Positions 33,318 to 43,988 are shown, counted from the stretch's first letter. The stretch is DNA of 64,000 nucleotides from Cytophagales bacterium (GCA_017303795.1 JAFLBR010000002.1:1-64000), one strand, 5' to 3'. Numbers and translations are program-made. Notes: generated from the letters alone by a model not told the origin.

Positions 33318-36300
33318 CTATCGGATTAGGGTTACGGAGCCTTTAGATGGCTTCTTATCCGAGCAACGAATAACGTAAAAATAAACTCCTTGTGGAAGCA
33401 GGGAGCCATTAAATGTTCCATTCCACTCCGTTGCATACCCTGTTGTGGAAAATACCCGTTGGCCTTGGCGGTTAAAAACCTCCACGGTACACTCATCCAG
33501 CAAGTCGGCATTATTGATGTGCCATGTTTCGGTACTGATATCTCCTTTGCCATCGGGCGAGAAGGTTTTGCCTGGTTTTACAAGAGGATCTTCTTCGCGC
33601 ACCTGCAGGTTCACAATGTCGTTTGCAGTCAGGCCTTCACCATCGGCTACGCTAATTGTAAACTGGTAGGTTCCGGGAACCAGATTGGCTAAATCCAGAA
33701 ACAAAGTATCATTAGGATTGATCGGGATCAGATCTCCACCGGTTTGCGTCCATAAATAGGATGAAATAATTCCATCCGGATCGGAAGCGCTGGCGGTTAT
33801 TCTAATCGAATTATCTGGTAATTGTACTACACGATCGCCACCGGCATCTACCACAGGAGGCTGGTTGGTAGGAGGTGCCGCAAATACACTAACAGTGGCA
33901 GTACTTGAGTTAGTAAGTCCTCCATTATCGGTGGCCGTTAATTCAAATACATAGGTGCCAACCACTAAAGCACTTAATGATAAGGTAGTAGTAGTTGTAC
34001 CTGCGAGTGTTGCCGTAGGGCCGGATAGTTTTGTCCACACGACAGAAGCAATCGTTCCATCATCGGTAGCTGTACCGATCAGTGTTGCTGTGGTTGTTGG
34101 CAACACAACGTTAATGTTTCCACCGGCACTTACATTTGGCGGCAAATTGATGGAGGCCGGTAATACCGTTACTTGAACTTGCCCTGTGCCTGTGGCTCCC
34201 AGGTTATCCGTAACCGTTAACCGGAATTGATAAGTACCCTCCACCATATTGGTGACAGTTAACGATGCAGTATTTTCATTGGCAAGAGTGCTGGTTGGCC
34301 CACTTAATTTTACCCAACTAAACCCGGCAATCGTACCATCAGGATCATTGCCAACGCCAGTTAGTATTATACTGTTGGTTGGAAGTACTATGGTTTGTGG
34401 TGAACCCGCATTGGCGAATGGTGGTTGATTAACAGTGGCCGCATTTACCGTTACCTGTGCTTCATCAAATCCGGTTGCACCCAGGTTGTCGGTTGCCGTT
34501 AAGCGGAACCGATAGACGCCTTCAATTAGATTGTTTACAGTAAGCAGCGTAGTAGTGGCATTAACCAATGTAGCTGCCGAAGGCCCGCTTACCTGTGTCC
34601 AAACCCGGCTTGCAATACTTCCGTCCGGATCGCTGGTGCTACCCGAAAATTGAACTGTATTTACTGGTAGAAAAATCACTTTATCCACTCCGGCATTTAC
34701 CACCGGGGCTTGATTTACTGTTGCCGGATTAACTGTTATGATCATGTCATCGGTGTCCGTAGCACCATTGTTATCAGTTACCTGTAATCTGAATGTATAT
34801 ATACCTTCTAATAGATTTGTTACGGAAAGCGTAGCATTAGTGGCTACACCCAATGTAACTGTTGGTCCCGTTACTTTTGTCCAGAGATAAGAAGCAATTG
34901 AACCATCAGCATCGCTGCCAGAACCAGTAATGTTTGCACTATTGGTTGGAAGTGTAATAATAATATCAGATCCGGCATTGGCTACCGGAATTTGATTTAC
35001 TGTTGCGGCATTTACCGTAACCTGTACGTCATCATTATTGGTGGCACCATCGTCATCTGTAACCATTAATCTAAACGTATAAACACCCTCTACCATAGCT
35101 GTAACTGAAAGTGTTGCAGTATTGGCATTGGTTAATGTAGCTGCTGGGCCGGTTAACTTGGTCCATTGATGTGTTGTAACTATGCCATCGGCATCGCTAC
35201 TGGTACCAAACAGGGTAATGCTATTAACAGGTAATGTCAGTACCTGATCAGCGCCAGCAAATGCTTGTGGTGGTTGATTAACTGCAGCAGGTAATACAGT
35301 TACTGTAGTTTGTGCAAAAGCTGTTAGTCCACCATTATCAGTTACGGTTAATCGGAATACATACACACCTTCTGTCAGAGAGCTGACCGTGGCAGTTGAA
35401 TTATTGGCATTGGTTAGGGTTGCAGCCGGGCCACTAACTAAAGTCCATGCGTAAGTGGCAATCGTTCCATCGGGATCAGATCCAGAACCAATCAGGTTGG
35501 TTGAATTTACCGGAAGCGTTAAAGACTGATTGGCTCCAGCACTTGCAGATGGGGCCTGATTTGTTGCGGCAGGATTAACAGTGAGTGTAACATTGCTTGT
35601 ACCTGTTGCACCGCTATTATCCGTTACGGTAAGTCGGAATGTATAAATGCCATCTGAAGGCACCTGCACAGTAAGGGTAGTTGTATTAGCATTGGTGAGT
35701 GTGGCTGCGGGCCCACTGATTTGTACCCAGGCATAACTTACTATAGTTCCGTCCGGATCAACACCAGAGCCTGTAAAGTTAGTAGAGTTAGTGGGTAGCG
35801 TAATAGTCTTATTGCTACCAGCATTTGCAACAGGAGATTGGTTAGCAGCTGATTGTACAACAATGTTAACTTCACGAAATGCCGTTGCTCCATCATTATC
35901 AGTAACTGTTATCCTTAGCGTGTAAGTACCCTGAATTAAGTTACTTGCCGTTAAAGCAGCGGTCGTTATGCCCGTTAGCGTTGGACTTGATGGGCCAGAA
36001 ACTGAAGTCCACAAATGAGAAACTACTGAGCCATCGGCATCAGCCGCAACGGCAGTAAGGTTAACTGTTGAGGTGGGTAATGTAATGGTCTGGTCTGCCA
36101 GAGGATTTATAGTTGGAGGTTGATTGGCAGCAAATACGGAGACTGTAACTTCATCACTTGCTGTAGCGCCCAGATTATCCGTTACCGTTACACGAAATAC
36201 ATACGTTCCGGCCAGCAAAGCACTTACAGAAAAATTCTGGGTAGTATTTCCAGAGCCAGTAAATGTTGGCCCGCTTACCTTAATCCATTGATAAGTAGAA

Positions 36301-38546
36301 ATTGATCCATCGGGATCACTTGCAGTTGCCTGAAGTATGGTGCTGTTAGTGGGCAAAGTAAGGTTTACGTTTGTTCCGGCATTTACAAGTGGGACTTGAT
36401 TAATTGCAGCGGGCAAAACGGTCAATGTCATTTCATCCTGACCGGTTGCGCCCTGGTTGTCTGTTACGGTTAACCGGAAAACATAACTTCCTTCAATAAG
36501 GCCAGATGCAGTAAGACTTGAAGTATTCTGATTCGCAAGTGTGGCTGCGGGACCGCTTTGTTTTGTCCAGGCATATGTTGAGATGGAACCATCAGCATCG
36601 GTTGCCGAGCCATTGATTACACGAGAGTTAGTGGGTAGTGTTATTGAAAGATCAGGTCCGGCATTTGACACGGGTGAGACATTGACAGCTGCGGCATTAA
36701 CGGTAACGGTAACATTGGCAAAACCTGTTGCTGCGTTATTGTCAGTAACCGTAAGTCTAAAGGTGTACACACCCTGAATCAGACCACTTACGCTAACCGT
36801 TGTGGAGGTAGCATTGGTTAAGGTAGCGGTATTTGGCCCGCTAACCTGAGTCCACAAATGTGCTGTTATTGAGCCATCAGGGTCAGAGCCTGAGCCGGTA
36901 ATGTTTGTTGAACTGGTTGGAAGTGTAATGGTGATGTTGCTGCCAGCATTTGCAGTGGGTGATTGATTTGAGCCGACAACCGTTACCGTTGCTTCCTGAA
37001 ATCCGGTTGCACCGTTATTATCGGTGGCTGTAAGCCGAACCACGTAAATGCCCGCAACCAATCCAGAGAGTGTTAAGCTTGGTGTAGTGGCATTGGTAAG
37101 CGTTGCCGCGGGTCCACTTACTTTTTCCCATAAGTAGCTAACAACCCATCCATCTACATCGCTACCCCATCCATTTAAAGTTACGGTATTAGTGGGTAGG
37201 AAAATGGTTTTGTTCCCACCGGTTTCAGGTGCAGGTGGCTGATTAACCGCGACAGTTACATTCACATCATCCGATGCTGTAGCACCCACGTTATCGGTAA
37301 CCGTTAATCTGAAAACATAGGAACCTTGTACAAGGCCACTTAAACTGAGTGTAGAGGTTGTTGTACCGGCAAGTGTAGCCGCTGGTCCGCTTACTTTCGA
37401 CCAGAGGTAGGAAGCAATAGAACCGTCTGAATCTGATCCACTACCAACCAGGTTTAAAGAATTTGAAGGTAGGGTAAGTATTCTATCTATGCCTGCATTT
37501 GCTACAGGGTTAGCATTACCTCCTAACAAGGTTACTTTAACATCATCAGATTGAGTTTGACCTCCACTATTCGTAGCTGTTAATCTAAATGTATAAACAC
37601 CTACAACCATTCCTGAAAGCGAGAGATTAGCAGTACTGGTATTGGCCAGCGTAACTGCTGGGCCTGTAAGTTTTGTCCACGAATAAGAAGTAATTGTTCC
37701 GGTAGAGGTAGAGGCTACACCATTTATGGTTGTAGAGGTTGTAGGAAGTGCTATCGTTTTATCAGCTCCGGCACTTACAGAGATTCCTTGTTTTACTTGC
37801 TGCATCATCCATTGATAAACATTGGGTGTATGCAAGGAGTTGTCCGTTCGATAAGCATTGTTCCATGAGTCGTGCCACACCCCTGGGTAAATGGTGTAAA
37901 TAGGTGCTGGAACAATGGCCGGGGAACACGCGTTTATAGCGTTAATCATGTTAGCAGTTCTGGAGATAGGCACAACCGTATCGGCATCTCCATGAAATGC
38001 CCATATAGGGATATTATTATTTCTATAAGTACATGCCCATGAAAGAGTATTATATCCACCGCAAATTGGAGCTAAGGCAGCAACCTTCTGCGGGAAGTTG
38101 GCCACATACTCCCAAGCACCGCCACCACCTAAGCTTAAACCAGTAATATAAATACGTGAAGGATCAACACGGAGATAACTTCTTACGTGTTCAACCACTT
38201 CGTCCATATACCACACCGGCCATGATCCGTAAGCACTTTTCAATTGTGGCGAGATTAATATAAATGGAAATTGAAATCCTTCAACCACGTATCTTGGTGG
38301 ACCGTTGTAGGCCACCGTGGGTAAATCAGTAGTGCCATTACCTCTTTCACCCATACCATGAAAGAAAATTACAATGGGATAATTGTTCGTGTTTGAGTTG
38401 TAATCAGGTGGTAGGTACTCCCAATAGCCAATCTGAGTGGTTGGGGTAAGCTTTGCGGTTTGATTTTGGCCAAATAAGCCTGCGATTGGTAGGGTAATGC
38501 CAAGCCAGAGCATAAAGAGCTTGGCATTAATTCTTGTCTGACTCAT
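33318..38546 (-). CDS. giant T9SS cargo: N-terminal esterase, 15 PKD-like repeats, type-B sorting domain
   Basis: The ATG at 38546 gives 1742 residues with a clean signal peptide; an open extension to a TTG at 38579 is not needed. Residues about 30-250 are an alpha/beta-hydrolase of the dienelactone/esterase type: FFHGMG oxyanion region, nucleophile in GLSLGGGG, Asp in HGDADTVV, His in VWHDSW. Fifteen tandem PKD-like repeats of about 93 residues follow, each with NAG...LPTNS, DPDGSI and FRLTVTDN-like phrases. The last 85 residues are a T9SS type-B C-terminal domain (KTFSPDGKGD to VTLIR). The protein is predicted at the cell surface; PorP/SprF-SPOR next door fits as its secretion partner. Confidence 0.92.
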   Translation of the reverse strand: MSQTRINAKLFMLWLGITLPIAGLFGQNQTAKLTPTTQIGYWEYLPPDYNSNTNNYPIVIFFHGMGERGNGTTDLPTVAYNGPPRYVVEGFQFPFILISPQLKSAYGSWPVWYMDEVVEHVRSYLRVDPSRIYITGLSLGGGGAWEYVANFPQKVAALAPICGGYNTLSWACTYRNNNIPIWAFHGDADTVVPISRTANMINAINACSPAIVPAPIYTIYPGVWHDSWNNAYRTDNSLHTPNVYQWMMQQVKQGISVSAGADKTIALPTTSTTINGVASTSTGTITSYSWTKLTGPAVTLANTSTANLSLSGMVVGVYTFRLTATNSGGQTQSDDVKVTLLGGNANPVANAGIDRILTLPSNSLNLVGSGSDSDGSIASYLWSKVSGPAATLAGTTTSTLSLSGLVQGSYVFRLTVTDNVGATASDDVNVTVAVNQPPAPETGGNKTIFLPTNTVTLNGWGSDVDGWVVSYLWEKVSGPAATLTNATTPSLTLSGLVAGIYVVRLTATDNNGATGFQEATVTVVGSNQSPTANAGSNITITLPTSSTNITGSGSDPDGSITAHLWTQVSGPNTATLTNATSTTVSVSGLIQGVYTFRLTVTDNNAATGFANVTVTVNAAAVNVSPVSNAGPDLSITLPTNSRVINGSATDADGSISTYAWTKQSGPAATLANQNTSSLTASGLIEGSYVFRLTVTDNQGATGQDEMTLTVLPAAINQVPLVNAGTNVNLTLPTNSTILQATASDPDGSISTYQWIKVSGPTFTGSGNTTQNFSVSALLAGTYVFRVTVTDNLGATASDEVTVSVFAANQPPTINPLADQTITLPTSTVNLTAVAADADGSVVSHLWTSVSGPSSPTLTGITTAALTASNLIQGTYTLRITVTDNDGATAFREVNIVVQSAANQSPVANAGSNKTITLPTNSTNFTGSGVDPDGTIVSYAWVQISGPAATLTNANTTTLTVQVPSDGIYTFRLTVTDNSGATGTSNVTLTVNPAATNQAPSASAGANQSLTLPVNSTNLIGSGSDPDGTIATYAWTLVSGPAATLTNANNSTATVSSLTEGVYVFRLTVTDNGGLTAFAQTTVTVLPAAVNQPPQAFAGADQVLTLPVNSITLFGTSSDADGIVTTHQWTKLTGPAATLTNANTATLSVTAMVEGVYTFRLMVTDDDGATNNDDVQVTVNAATVNQIPVANAGSDIIITLPTNSANITGSGSDADGSIASYLWTKVTGPTVTLGVATNATLSVTNLLEGIYTFRLQVTDNNGATDTDDMIITVNPATVNQAPVVNAGVDKVIFLPVNTVQFSGSTSDPDGSIASRVWTQVSGPSAATLVNATTTLLTVNNLIEGVYRFRLTATDNLGATGFDEAQVTVNAATVNQPPFANAGSPQTIVLPTNSIILTGVGNDPDGTIAGFSWVKLSGPTSTLANENTASLTVTNMVEGTYQFRLTVTDNLGATGTGQVQVTVLPASINLPPNVSAGGNINVVLPTTTATLIGTATDDGTIASVVWTKLSGPTATLAGTTTTTLSLSALVVGTYVFELTATDNGGLTNSSTATVSVFAAPPTNQPPVVDAGGDRVVQLPDNSIRITASASDPDGIISSYLWTQTGGDLIPINPNDTLFLDLANLVPGTYQFTISVADGEGLTANDIVNLQVREEDPLVKPGKTFSPDGKGDISTETWHINNADLLDECTVEVFNRQGQRVFSTTGYATEWNGTFNGSLLPQGVYFYVIRCSDKKPSKGSVTLIR

Positions 38547-38576
38547 GTTAGGTCGGTTATAATACGGGGTTATATA

Positions 38577-38612
38577 CAAAAACCAATTAGTAGGTAATTC
38601 TGTTGGTTTTTG
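38577..38612 (-). terminator. hairpin between the propeller-like gene and the giant cargo gene
   Basis: AAAACCAA and TTGGTTTT pair around about 18 bases, with further T's on both sides, so it could terminate in either direction. It may split the polysaccharide cluster from the cargo gene. Confidence 0.5.
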
Positions 38613-38660
38613 TTCAAATCTACCCTTTTACTAAAATTTTCGCCAGCGAAGCTGAAAATG

Positions 38661-39605
38661 TTAGTGTTCAGGCGTTTTTTTTACGATTTCTGTAAGGTCA
38701 AGGTAGTAAATTTTTCCACCCAAAATCCCAAACTCCTTCTCATCAACAATATAAAGTTGACTGTTTGTGTAGAATGAAATCCCGGCCTTGTGCGAGTAGT
38801 TGCCAAGTTCCAGTTTGGTTATCTTACCTGTCGAAAATTTGTCGCCTTTAAAACCCGTAATTAGCCAAACACTTGAGTGGCCTAAGAGTGCCAGCGTTGA
38901 TCGGTCCGGACTTATGTCAGCTCCTGTAACCCAGAAATCCATCATGGCGGGACCACCCAGGTACACGCTGTCTATTAACACAGCCTTGAAACTGCCCGGT
39001 TGGTTAGGCAAGCGGTATATTTTTGTAAAACCTGAAAAGGGAACGGTTCGGTTTTTTGTAAAAATGTAAAGTGAGCTATCCAACGCGATTAGCGCATCGG
39101 CATCAAAATTTTTTGAGGTTGGGCGTGGTGGAAAGGAAAATTGATCTTCGTAGGTGAAATTAATAATCTCAGGTGCTACCATCTGAGTTTTCATCAGTTC
39201 TGGATTGGTAATCTTTAATATCCGAAGGTCTTTTCTGTCATTGGTATTATTGCCAAATGCCCCTATGTAAAGGTTGTTATGCTTGTCTAGTGCTAAATCC
39301 TCCCAACCCTTATTTATGCTATTGAGATGAATACTATTAATAAGGTTTCCAGCAGAGTCTATGCAGAACAATACCGGAATACCATCGTCATTGTGTGTCC
39401 AGAATTTATTGGGCGAAGTAATGGCAAGCCCGGAAGCTTCGTTTATGTGGTTGGGTAAATTTCCGGTCTCCTTCAGCGGATGTTGTTCAGGTAGTGGTAT
39501 TGAACGGATGCGCTCTTTTGGCTGTGTCTGGTTTTGGCTATAGAGAAGTATACTAAACGTACAGATAATGCCCAGAAGATAATATTTATTAGGCGGGCGA
39601 TACAT
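38661..39605 (-). CDS. exported propeller-like hypothetical protein
   Basis: The 314-residue protein has an uncleaved or cleaved N-terminal hydrophobic segment (about 8-23). The body has strand-rich propeller-like phrases: INEASGLAITSPNKFWTHND, GWEDLALDKHNNLYIGAFGNN and DADALIALDSSLYIFTKN. These recall the SdiA-regulated/phytase-like propeller proteins, but the enzymatic residues are not clear. It follows the last glycosyltransferase gene by 9 bases, so it is probably transcribed with the cluster. Confidence 0.7.
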   Translation of the reverse strand: MYRPPNKYYLLGIICTFSILLYSQNQTQPKERIRSIPLPEQHPLKETGNLPNHINEASGLAITSPNKFWTHNDDGIPVLFCIDSAGNLINSIHLNSINKGWEDLALDKHNNLYIGAFGNNTNDRKDLRILKITNPELMKTQMVAPEIINFTYEDQFSFPPRPTSKNFDADALIALDSSLYIFTKNRTVPFSGFTKIYRLPNQPGSFKAVLIDSVYLGGPAMMDFWVTGADISPDRSTLALLGHSSVWLITGFKGDKFSTGKITKLELGNYSHKAGISFYTNSQLYIVDEKEFGILGGKIYYLDLTEIVKKTPEH

Positions 39606-39614
39606 CGATTTTAA

Positions 39615-40769
39615 TTAAGAGTATTTGCTAGCGGTCTCGGCATATACGCGCTCATAAATCTCCATTGTTTTTTCGGCAACCGTACTCCACCTAAATTTTT
39701 CTGCTTGTCCAAGACCTCTTGCAGAAAGTTCTGACATTAAGTTCTGATTTTCTAAAAGCTCTTCAATAGTTTGAGTTAATGCTTGAGTATCGGTAGGGTT
39801 GATCAATCTGGCGGCATTACCCGCTATTTCCGGTAGCGATGAGGTATTGGAGGTTATAACCGGCACTCCGCAGGCCATTGCTTCCAGTACGGGCATACCA
39901 AATCCTTCCGATAGAGATGGAAATAAAAATAGGGTGCTACCTGAATAAAGTAATGGTAGATCATTCGATTCAATATATCCGGGTGTATAAAATTTTTCTT
40001 GAATCTGACTTTGGTTAGATGTATTCAAATAACTATTAACAAACTCTCTTGAAAGTCCCGGAGTAACCAAGGGAAGAGAATCAGATCCTTTTTGATGGCA
40101 ATACCGTGCGTATGCTTCAAGTACTCTTTCGGGATTTTTGCGATGAGAATTGTTACCAAGAAACAAGATGTACTTTTTAGGGAGCTTGTATTTTTTTAAA
40201 AAATTTTCATGAGCTGATACATCTTTATTTTTTTGAAATCGCGCGTTGATTCCATTATGAATAACATGAATATTTTTTTCAGGAATAGCTAAACGCTCAA
40301 TGATACGTTTTTTTTCATGCTCGGACACGGTAATTACAGCCTTACTCTTTTTGGTAACGATGGGCACAATAAATCGCCTATAATAATTCCCGAACCGTTG
40401 ATATAAAGAATCCGTTGTAGGGATCGGATCCATGAAGATTATATCGTGCAACGTTTGAACAATAGGAACAGGTGAGAAGATGGGAGTTGTATTCCCAGTG
40501 CAATGCAGGATGTCTAGCTTTTCATTTCTAGCGGCAAGGGGTAGGAAGAACTGTTCAAAATCAATAAAAACTTTCCCAGCTACTGGTCTCACTTTGAATT
40601 CTTCGCACCCTTTAAAGAGATTCTGGTTTGTTCCTTTTTTTGTAAGAACAACAATAGAATGTTTTGTTTTTAATTTATGCAGTTCATGAATGAGTTCTAA
40701 CGCTGATGTTTCAATTCCAAAGCGTTCTTTTCTAAAAAGTCGTTGAACTTCAATTCCAATTTTCATCAT
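39615..40769 (-). CDS. GT4-type glycosyltransferase (glycosyltransferase family 1 fold)
   Basis: The 384-residue protein has a GT-B fold pattern: an N-terminal [20 protein letters not shown] segment and the C-terminal donor site [19 protein letters not shown] (E-x7-E), followed by [17 protein letters not shown]. It should transfer a sugar from a nucleotide-sugar with retention. It overlaps the upstream GT2 gene by 4 bases. Donor and acceptor are not deducible; the context says surface polysaccharide. Confidence 0.93.
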   Translation of the reverse strand: MMKIGIEVQRLFRKERFGIETSALELIHELHKLKTKHSIVVLTKKGTNQNLFKGCEEFKVRPVAGKVFIDFEQFFLPLAARNEKLDILHCTGNTTPIFSPVPIVQTLHDIIFMDPIPTTDSLYQRFGNYYRRFIVPIVTKKSKAVITVSEHEKKRIIERLAIPEKNIHVIHNGINARFQKNKDVSAHENFLKKYKLPKKYILFLGNNSHRKNPERVLEAYARYCHQKGSDSLPLVTPGLSREFVNSYLNTSNQSQIQEKFYTPGYIESNDLPLLYSGSTLFLFPSLSEGFGMPVLEAMACGVPVITSNTSSLPEIAGNAARLINPTDTQALTQTIEELLENQNLMSELSARGLGQAEKFRWSTVAEKTMEIYERVYAETASKYS

Positions 40770-41686
40770 TGAATATTGTTGAAGATTGAAACTTTATCAC
40801 CATTTTTTTGATGCTGGATATTCCATTTCAGGGCTTTCCAGAAAGCCTTTAAATGATCCATTTCACCTTTAAAGAAAAAGCTTGTTAACTGCTTGGGTAC
40901 TGAGATAAGAATAAAAAAGAAAGGCCAGATAAACTTGCTGAAGCCCTGAATGTTTCTACGCAAAAACAGAATCCGGTTACGGGTGAGGTAATAGGTTTTA
41001 AGTGTTGAATTTTTTCCAGTAGACATGGACTCTTTGTGGTATATAACCGCTTCTGGTTGATAATAAATTCGGTAGCCAGCACGCTGAATACGGGCCGACC
41101 AATCCAACTCTTCATAGTATAAGAAAAACACCTCCGCGAACATGCCAGTCTTTTCAACAACATCCTTTTTTAAAAACATGGCAGCCCCGTGGGCGTACGA
41201 AGTATAATAAGGCGCATCATGCTGCCCTTGATCTTTCTCTTTGTCACCTATCGTTTTATTTCTCCCGGTAATAGGATTGATCTCCGTAAAACCTGCGTAC
41301 TGAATAATATCAGGATGAAAGAAATATTTAATTTTAGGACTGACAACACCAACAGAATTGTCTTTGAAAGGCTCCAACAGTCTTTCCAACAGATTTTCTG
41401 TTACCTCTGTATCATTATTAATGATTAAAAAATAATCACCCTTGGCAATTGCCATACCCGAATTATTGCCCCCGGCAAAACCTAGATTGGTGTCATTAAG
41501 CAGCAGCTTTACTTCTGGAAACCGACTGGTTATTACCTCGGTTGGATTTTCTTTTGAGGCATTATCAACAAGAATGATTTCAAAATTCCTATAGGTAAGT
41601 TTTTTTGTCGATTCGAGAAACTCGCATGTTACCTGAAGGCTATTGAAGTTTATTGTAATAATCGATATGAGTGGAAATTCCGCCAA
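40766..41686 (-). CDS. GT2-type glycosyltransferase (rhamnosyl-transferase-like)
   Basis: The 306-residue protein is a GT-A fold enzyme: SIITINFNS at the N-terminus, LVDNASKENP, GGNNSG, the metal-binding INNDTEV and later EELDWSARIQRAGYRIYY. A C-terminal segment with possible membrane association (about 250-275) follows. It resembles WbbL-like rhamnosyltransferases. It follows the membrane GT2 gene by 2 bases and overlaps the GT4 gene by 4. Confidence 0.92.
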   Translation of the reverse strand: MAEFPLISIITINFNSLQVTCEFLESTKKLTYRNFEIILVDNASKENPTEVITSRFPEVKLLLNDTNLGFAGGNNSGMAIAKGDYFLIINNDTEVTENLLERLLEPFKDNSVGVVSPKIKYFFHPDIIQYAGFTEINPITGRNKTIGDKEKDQGQHDAPYYTSYAHGAAMFLKKDVVEKTGMFAEVFFLYYEELDWSARIQRAGYRIYYQPEAVIYHKESMSTGKNSTLKTYYLTRNRILFLRRNIQGFSKFIWPFFFILISVPKQLTSFFFKGEMDHLKAFWKALKWNIQHQKNGDKVSIFNNIQ

Positions 41687-41688
41687 TA

Positions 41689-42870
41689 TTATTTAGATAA
41701 ATAAGAATGATCTATGTCGTTGTTTTTGTGTTCGGTGTGTATAAAGGTTTTGTTAGCATTCCGAGACAGGAATATAGCTTGAATTGTCTTAATAACCACT
41801 ACCGGCATTAGCGCAAGTGCCTTAATTAATTTTTTTGAGTAATAATGCCGTGGAGTGGCTAATGCAAGAGAAATAAAATAAAAGAAAGTTATGCCCCACC
41901 ATCTAACAATCACCTCTGGGTTTTGAGAGTAAATCAAAGAAAAAATTGTAGAAAACAGAACTAAAACAATTATGCTGTTGATTCTGGATGGCAAAATGTT
42001 TTGGATAACGGCAATGTTGAAATAGTTGATATTGCCATTCATTAAAAGCTTAAAGCTTTTAATGAAATTTCTACTCAGTGTATCGTATTGTCCTGCTATC
42101 CAACGCCTGCGTTGATTTTTATAAGCCTCTGGAGAATCTACCTTTTCATCGAAAACAAGAGTGCCTTTTTGATATGTAATCTTGTGTCCCTTCTCCACCA
42201 AAGCAACCTGAAGTGCCTTGTCCTCTACTGCTGAGTCTATATTAGCGAATTCTGCTTTGATTAATGTGAATGGGAAAGCCATTCCAGATCCGATGAGTGC
42301 AGAAGAAAGACCCAAAGCATTAGCCCCTTGCCGGAATAAATGATTATTGATGGCTTCACTTAAACCATCTAACACCGCCATGGGAGTGTTTAGGTTTTTA
42401 GCCACACGCTGGGCCTGAATTATCCGATAACCTTGATTGTAAAGACTATTGATGTCCGTTAAGAAATTCCGGGCAAGAATGTTATCGGCATCAGCAATAA
42501 TGGCAATTTCATATGTTTGATCAACCGCATTGAAGGCAAAATTCAAGGATTTGCTCTTCATACTTTTTTCAAACGATACTGGTATCACTATTGCTTTGGT
42601 TTTCTTAAGTTGTTCTACAGTTTCAGGCTTAAGCGAGTCAGCAATAACAATAACATCAAACTGAGATTCGGGGTAATCGACTTTTAAGAGTTCTGTTGCT
42701 GTATGAACTATTACAGAGTCTTCCTTATAACTTGGTATGAAAACAGCGATTCTATTAAAAATTTGCTGGTTTAGGGGGCTAATGCGTTTATAAAAATGAC
42801 CACCCAATGCCAGTATAAATACATAAACAGTATTTAAGAGAAAGAAAGTAAAGAGGATGAGTTCGATCAT
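41689..42870 (-). CDS. membrane GT2-type glycosyltransferase, processive-like
   Basis: The 393-residue protein starts with a membrane helix (1-20), has the GT-A core (ADADN metal site, about residue 127) and the NQRRRWIAGQ motif (QxxRW type) found in cellulose/hyaluronan-synthase-like enzymes, then C-terminal helices (about 290-385). It probably extends or polymerises a glycan at the inner membrane. It follows the initiating sugar transferase by 23 bases. Confidence 0.9.
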   Translation of the reverse strand: MIELILFTFFLLNTVYVFILALGGHFYKRISPLNQQIFNRIAVFIPSYKEDSVIVHTATELLKVDYPESQFDVIVIADSLKPETVEQLKKTKAIVIPVSFEKSMKSKSLNFAFNAVDQTYEIAIIADADNILARNFLTDINSLYNQGYRIIQAQRVAKNLNTPMAVLDGLSEAINNHLFRQGANALGLSSALIGSGMAFPFTLIKAEFANIDSAVEDKALQVALVEKGHKITYQKGTLVFDEKVDSPEAYKNQRRRWIAGQYDTLSRNFIKSFKLLMNGNINYFNIAVIQNILPSRINSIIVLVLFSTIFSLIYSQNPEVIVRWWGITFFYFISLALATPRHYYSKKLIKALALMPVVVIKTIQAIFLSRNANKTFIHTEHKNNDIDHSYLSK

Positions 42871-42893
42871 TGAACAAGAAGGGCGTAATGCCC

Positions 42894-43988
42894 TTATACT
42901 TTCTCTTTTTGGAAGAGTGCCGGGAAAGTTGAAAAAATAATTTTCATGTCTAACTGAAAGGAATTTTTCATAGCATATTCCATGTCCAGGTGAATACGTT
43001 CATCTAATGACATTTCTTTATTGCCGCGCTTAGTTACCTGCCATAAACCCGTTATACCAGCAGGTGCAAGAAAACGCCAGGCAATCTGATCTTTGGTTAG
43101 TCGTTCAGCCTCGTACAATGGTAAAGGACGGTTACCCACTAACGACATATCGCCTTTCAACACATTAAAAAGCTGGGGCAATTCATCCAGACTTGAGTTT
43201 CTAAGAAAAAGTCCGAAACGTGTAACCCTTGGATCATCTTTAATTTTGAAAAAGACAGTTTCTGTAGCAGTGCTATTTTCAGAATATTGATTCAAGTGAG
43301 CAAGATTCTTTAATTCCTTATCGGCACCAGTCCGCATGGATCTGAACTTGTAAAAGTTGAAAATCTTATAGCCCGATCCTGCACGTTTCGAAATATAGAA
43401 CACAGGTCCACGAGACTCAAGTTTTACAATGATTGCAATAAGTAATAATATTGGCGAAAGGGCAATTAATGCAATAGAAGATAAAATAATATCCGAAACT
43501 CTTTTAAGCTTCCAGATTTTGATGGATTGCATCGGTTCGATGCTTTTTGCGGACTCCAAATTATTAAGACCCGCGTTTTTCCGAACCTTCGTTTTTTTGA
43601 TGAAATGAATCCGCTTCATCATCAATTCTGAGAAGGCTCCCAGAAGATAATCATCAACTTTAAGATCAAGCGCTATAGATTTTGCCCGATCCTCATACTT
43701 ATTGGTGTAAAGTATGAATGGAATGTTATGCAAGTTCAGGAGTTCCGAAAGCTTGCTCATTTGTTTCGGATTTGCATCCTGACCAATAAATACCGCATCC
43801 ACAATTTCAGGGGTTTCCAGAATTGCAAAGGATAGGGACTCCAAAGTGAAGTATGAAAAATGCCAGTTATCCTGAACAAAGTCAGCCTGTTCATTTTCAA
43901 TAACTTGAAGTACAGCAATGTGGATGGTTGAATCCTTAAAAGCACCCCTTTTTTGGGTAGGCAAAGCAATATCACTATCGGTTTTCAT
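42894..43988 (-). CDS. initiating sugar transferase with receiver-like N-terminal domain
   Basis: The 364-residue protein has an unusual N-terminal domain (about 20-130) that reads like a CheY fold without the phospho-acceptor Asp (DAVFIGQ at the third strand; IPFILYTNKYEDR; VDDYLLG). The C-terminal part (about 160-364) is a bacterial sugar transferase: RVSDIILSSIALIALSPILL membrane helix, FYKFRSM, DDPRVTRFG, SLDELPQLFNVLKGDMSLVG. It moves a sugar-phosphate to undecaprenyl-phosphate to start a polysaccharide. It overlaps the response regulator gene by 4 bases, so signal input is likely. Confidence 0.9.
   Translation of the reverse strand: MKTDSDIALPTQKRGAFKDSTIHIAVLQVIENEQADFVQDNWHFSYFTLESLSFAILETPEIVDAVFIGQDANPKQMSKLSELLNLHNIPFILYTNKYEDRAKSIALDLKVDDYLLGAFSELMMKRIHFIKKTKVRKNAGLNNLESAKSIEPMQSIKIWKLKRVSDIILSSIALIALSPILLLIAIIVKLESRGPVFYISKRAGSGYKIFNFYKFRSMRTGADKELKNLAHLNQYSENSTATETVFFKIKDDPRVTRFGLFLRNSSLDELPQLFNVLKGDMSLVGNRPLPLYEAERLTKDQIAWRFLAPAGITGLWQVTKRGNKEMSLDERIHLDMEYAMKNSFQLDMKIIFSTFPALFQKEKV

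Noticed and set aside
33600-37750. Regular DNA repeats at about 280 bp that might suggest a repeat array
   Set aside because: They are the coding repeats of 15 PKD-like domains, diverged at DNA level, with no CRISPR-like short repeats or spacers.
38547-38579. Upstream extension of the giant cargo to a TTG start
   Set aside because: The ATG at 38546 places a normal signal peptide at the N-terminus; the extension adds an unlikely YYNRPN stretch.
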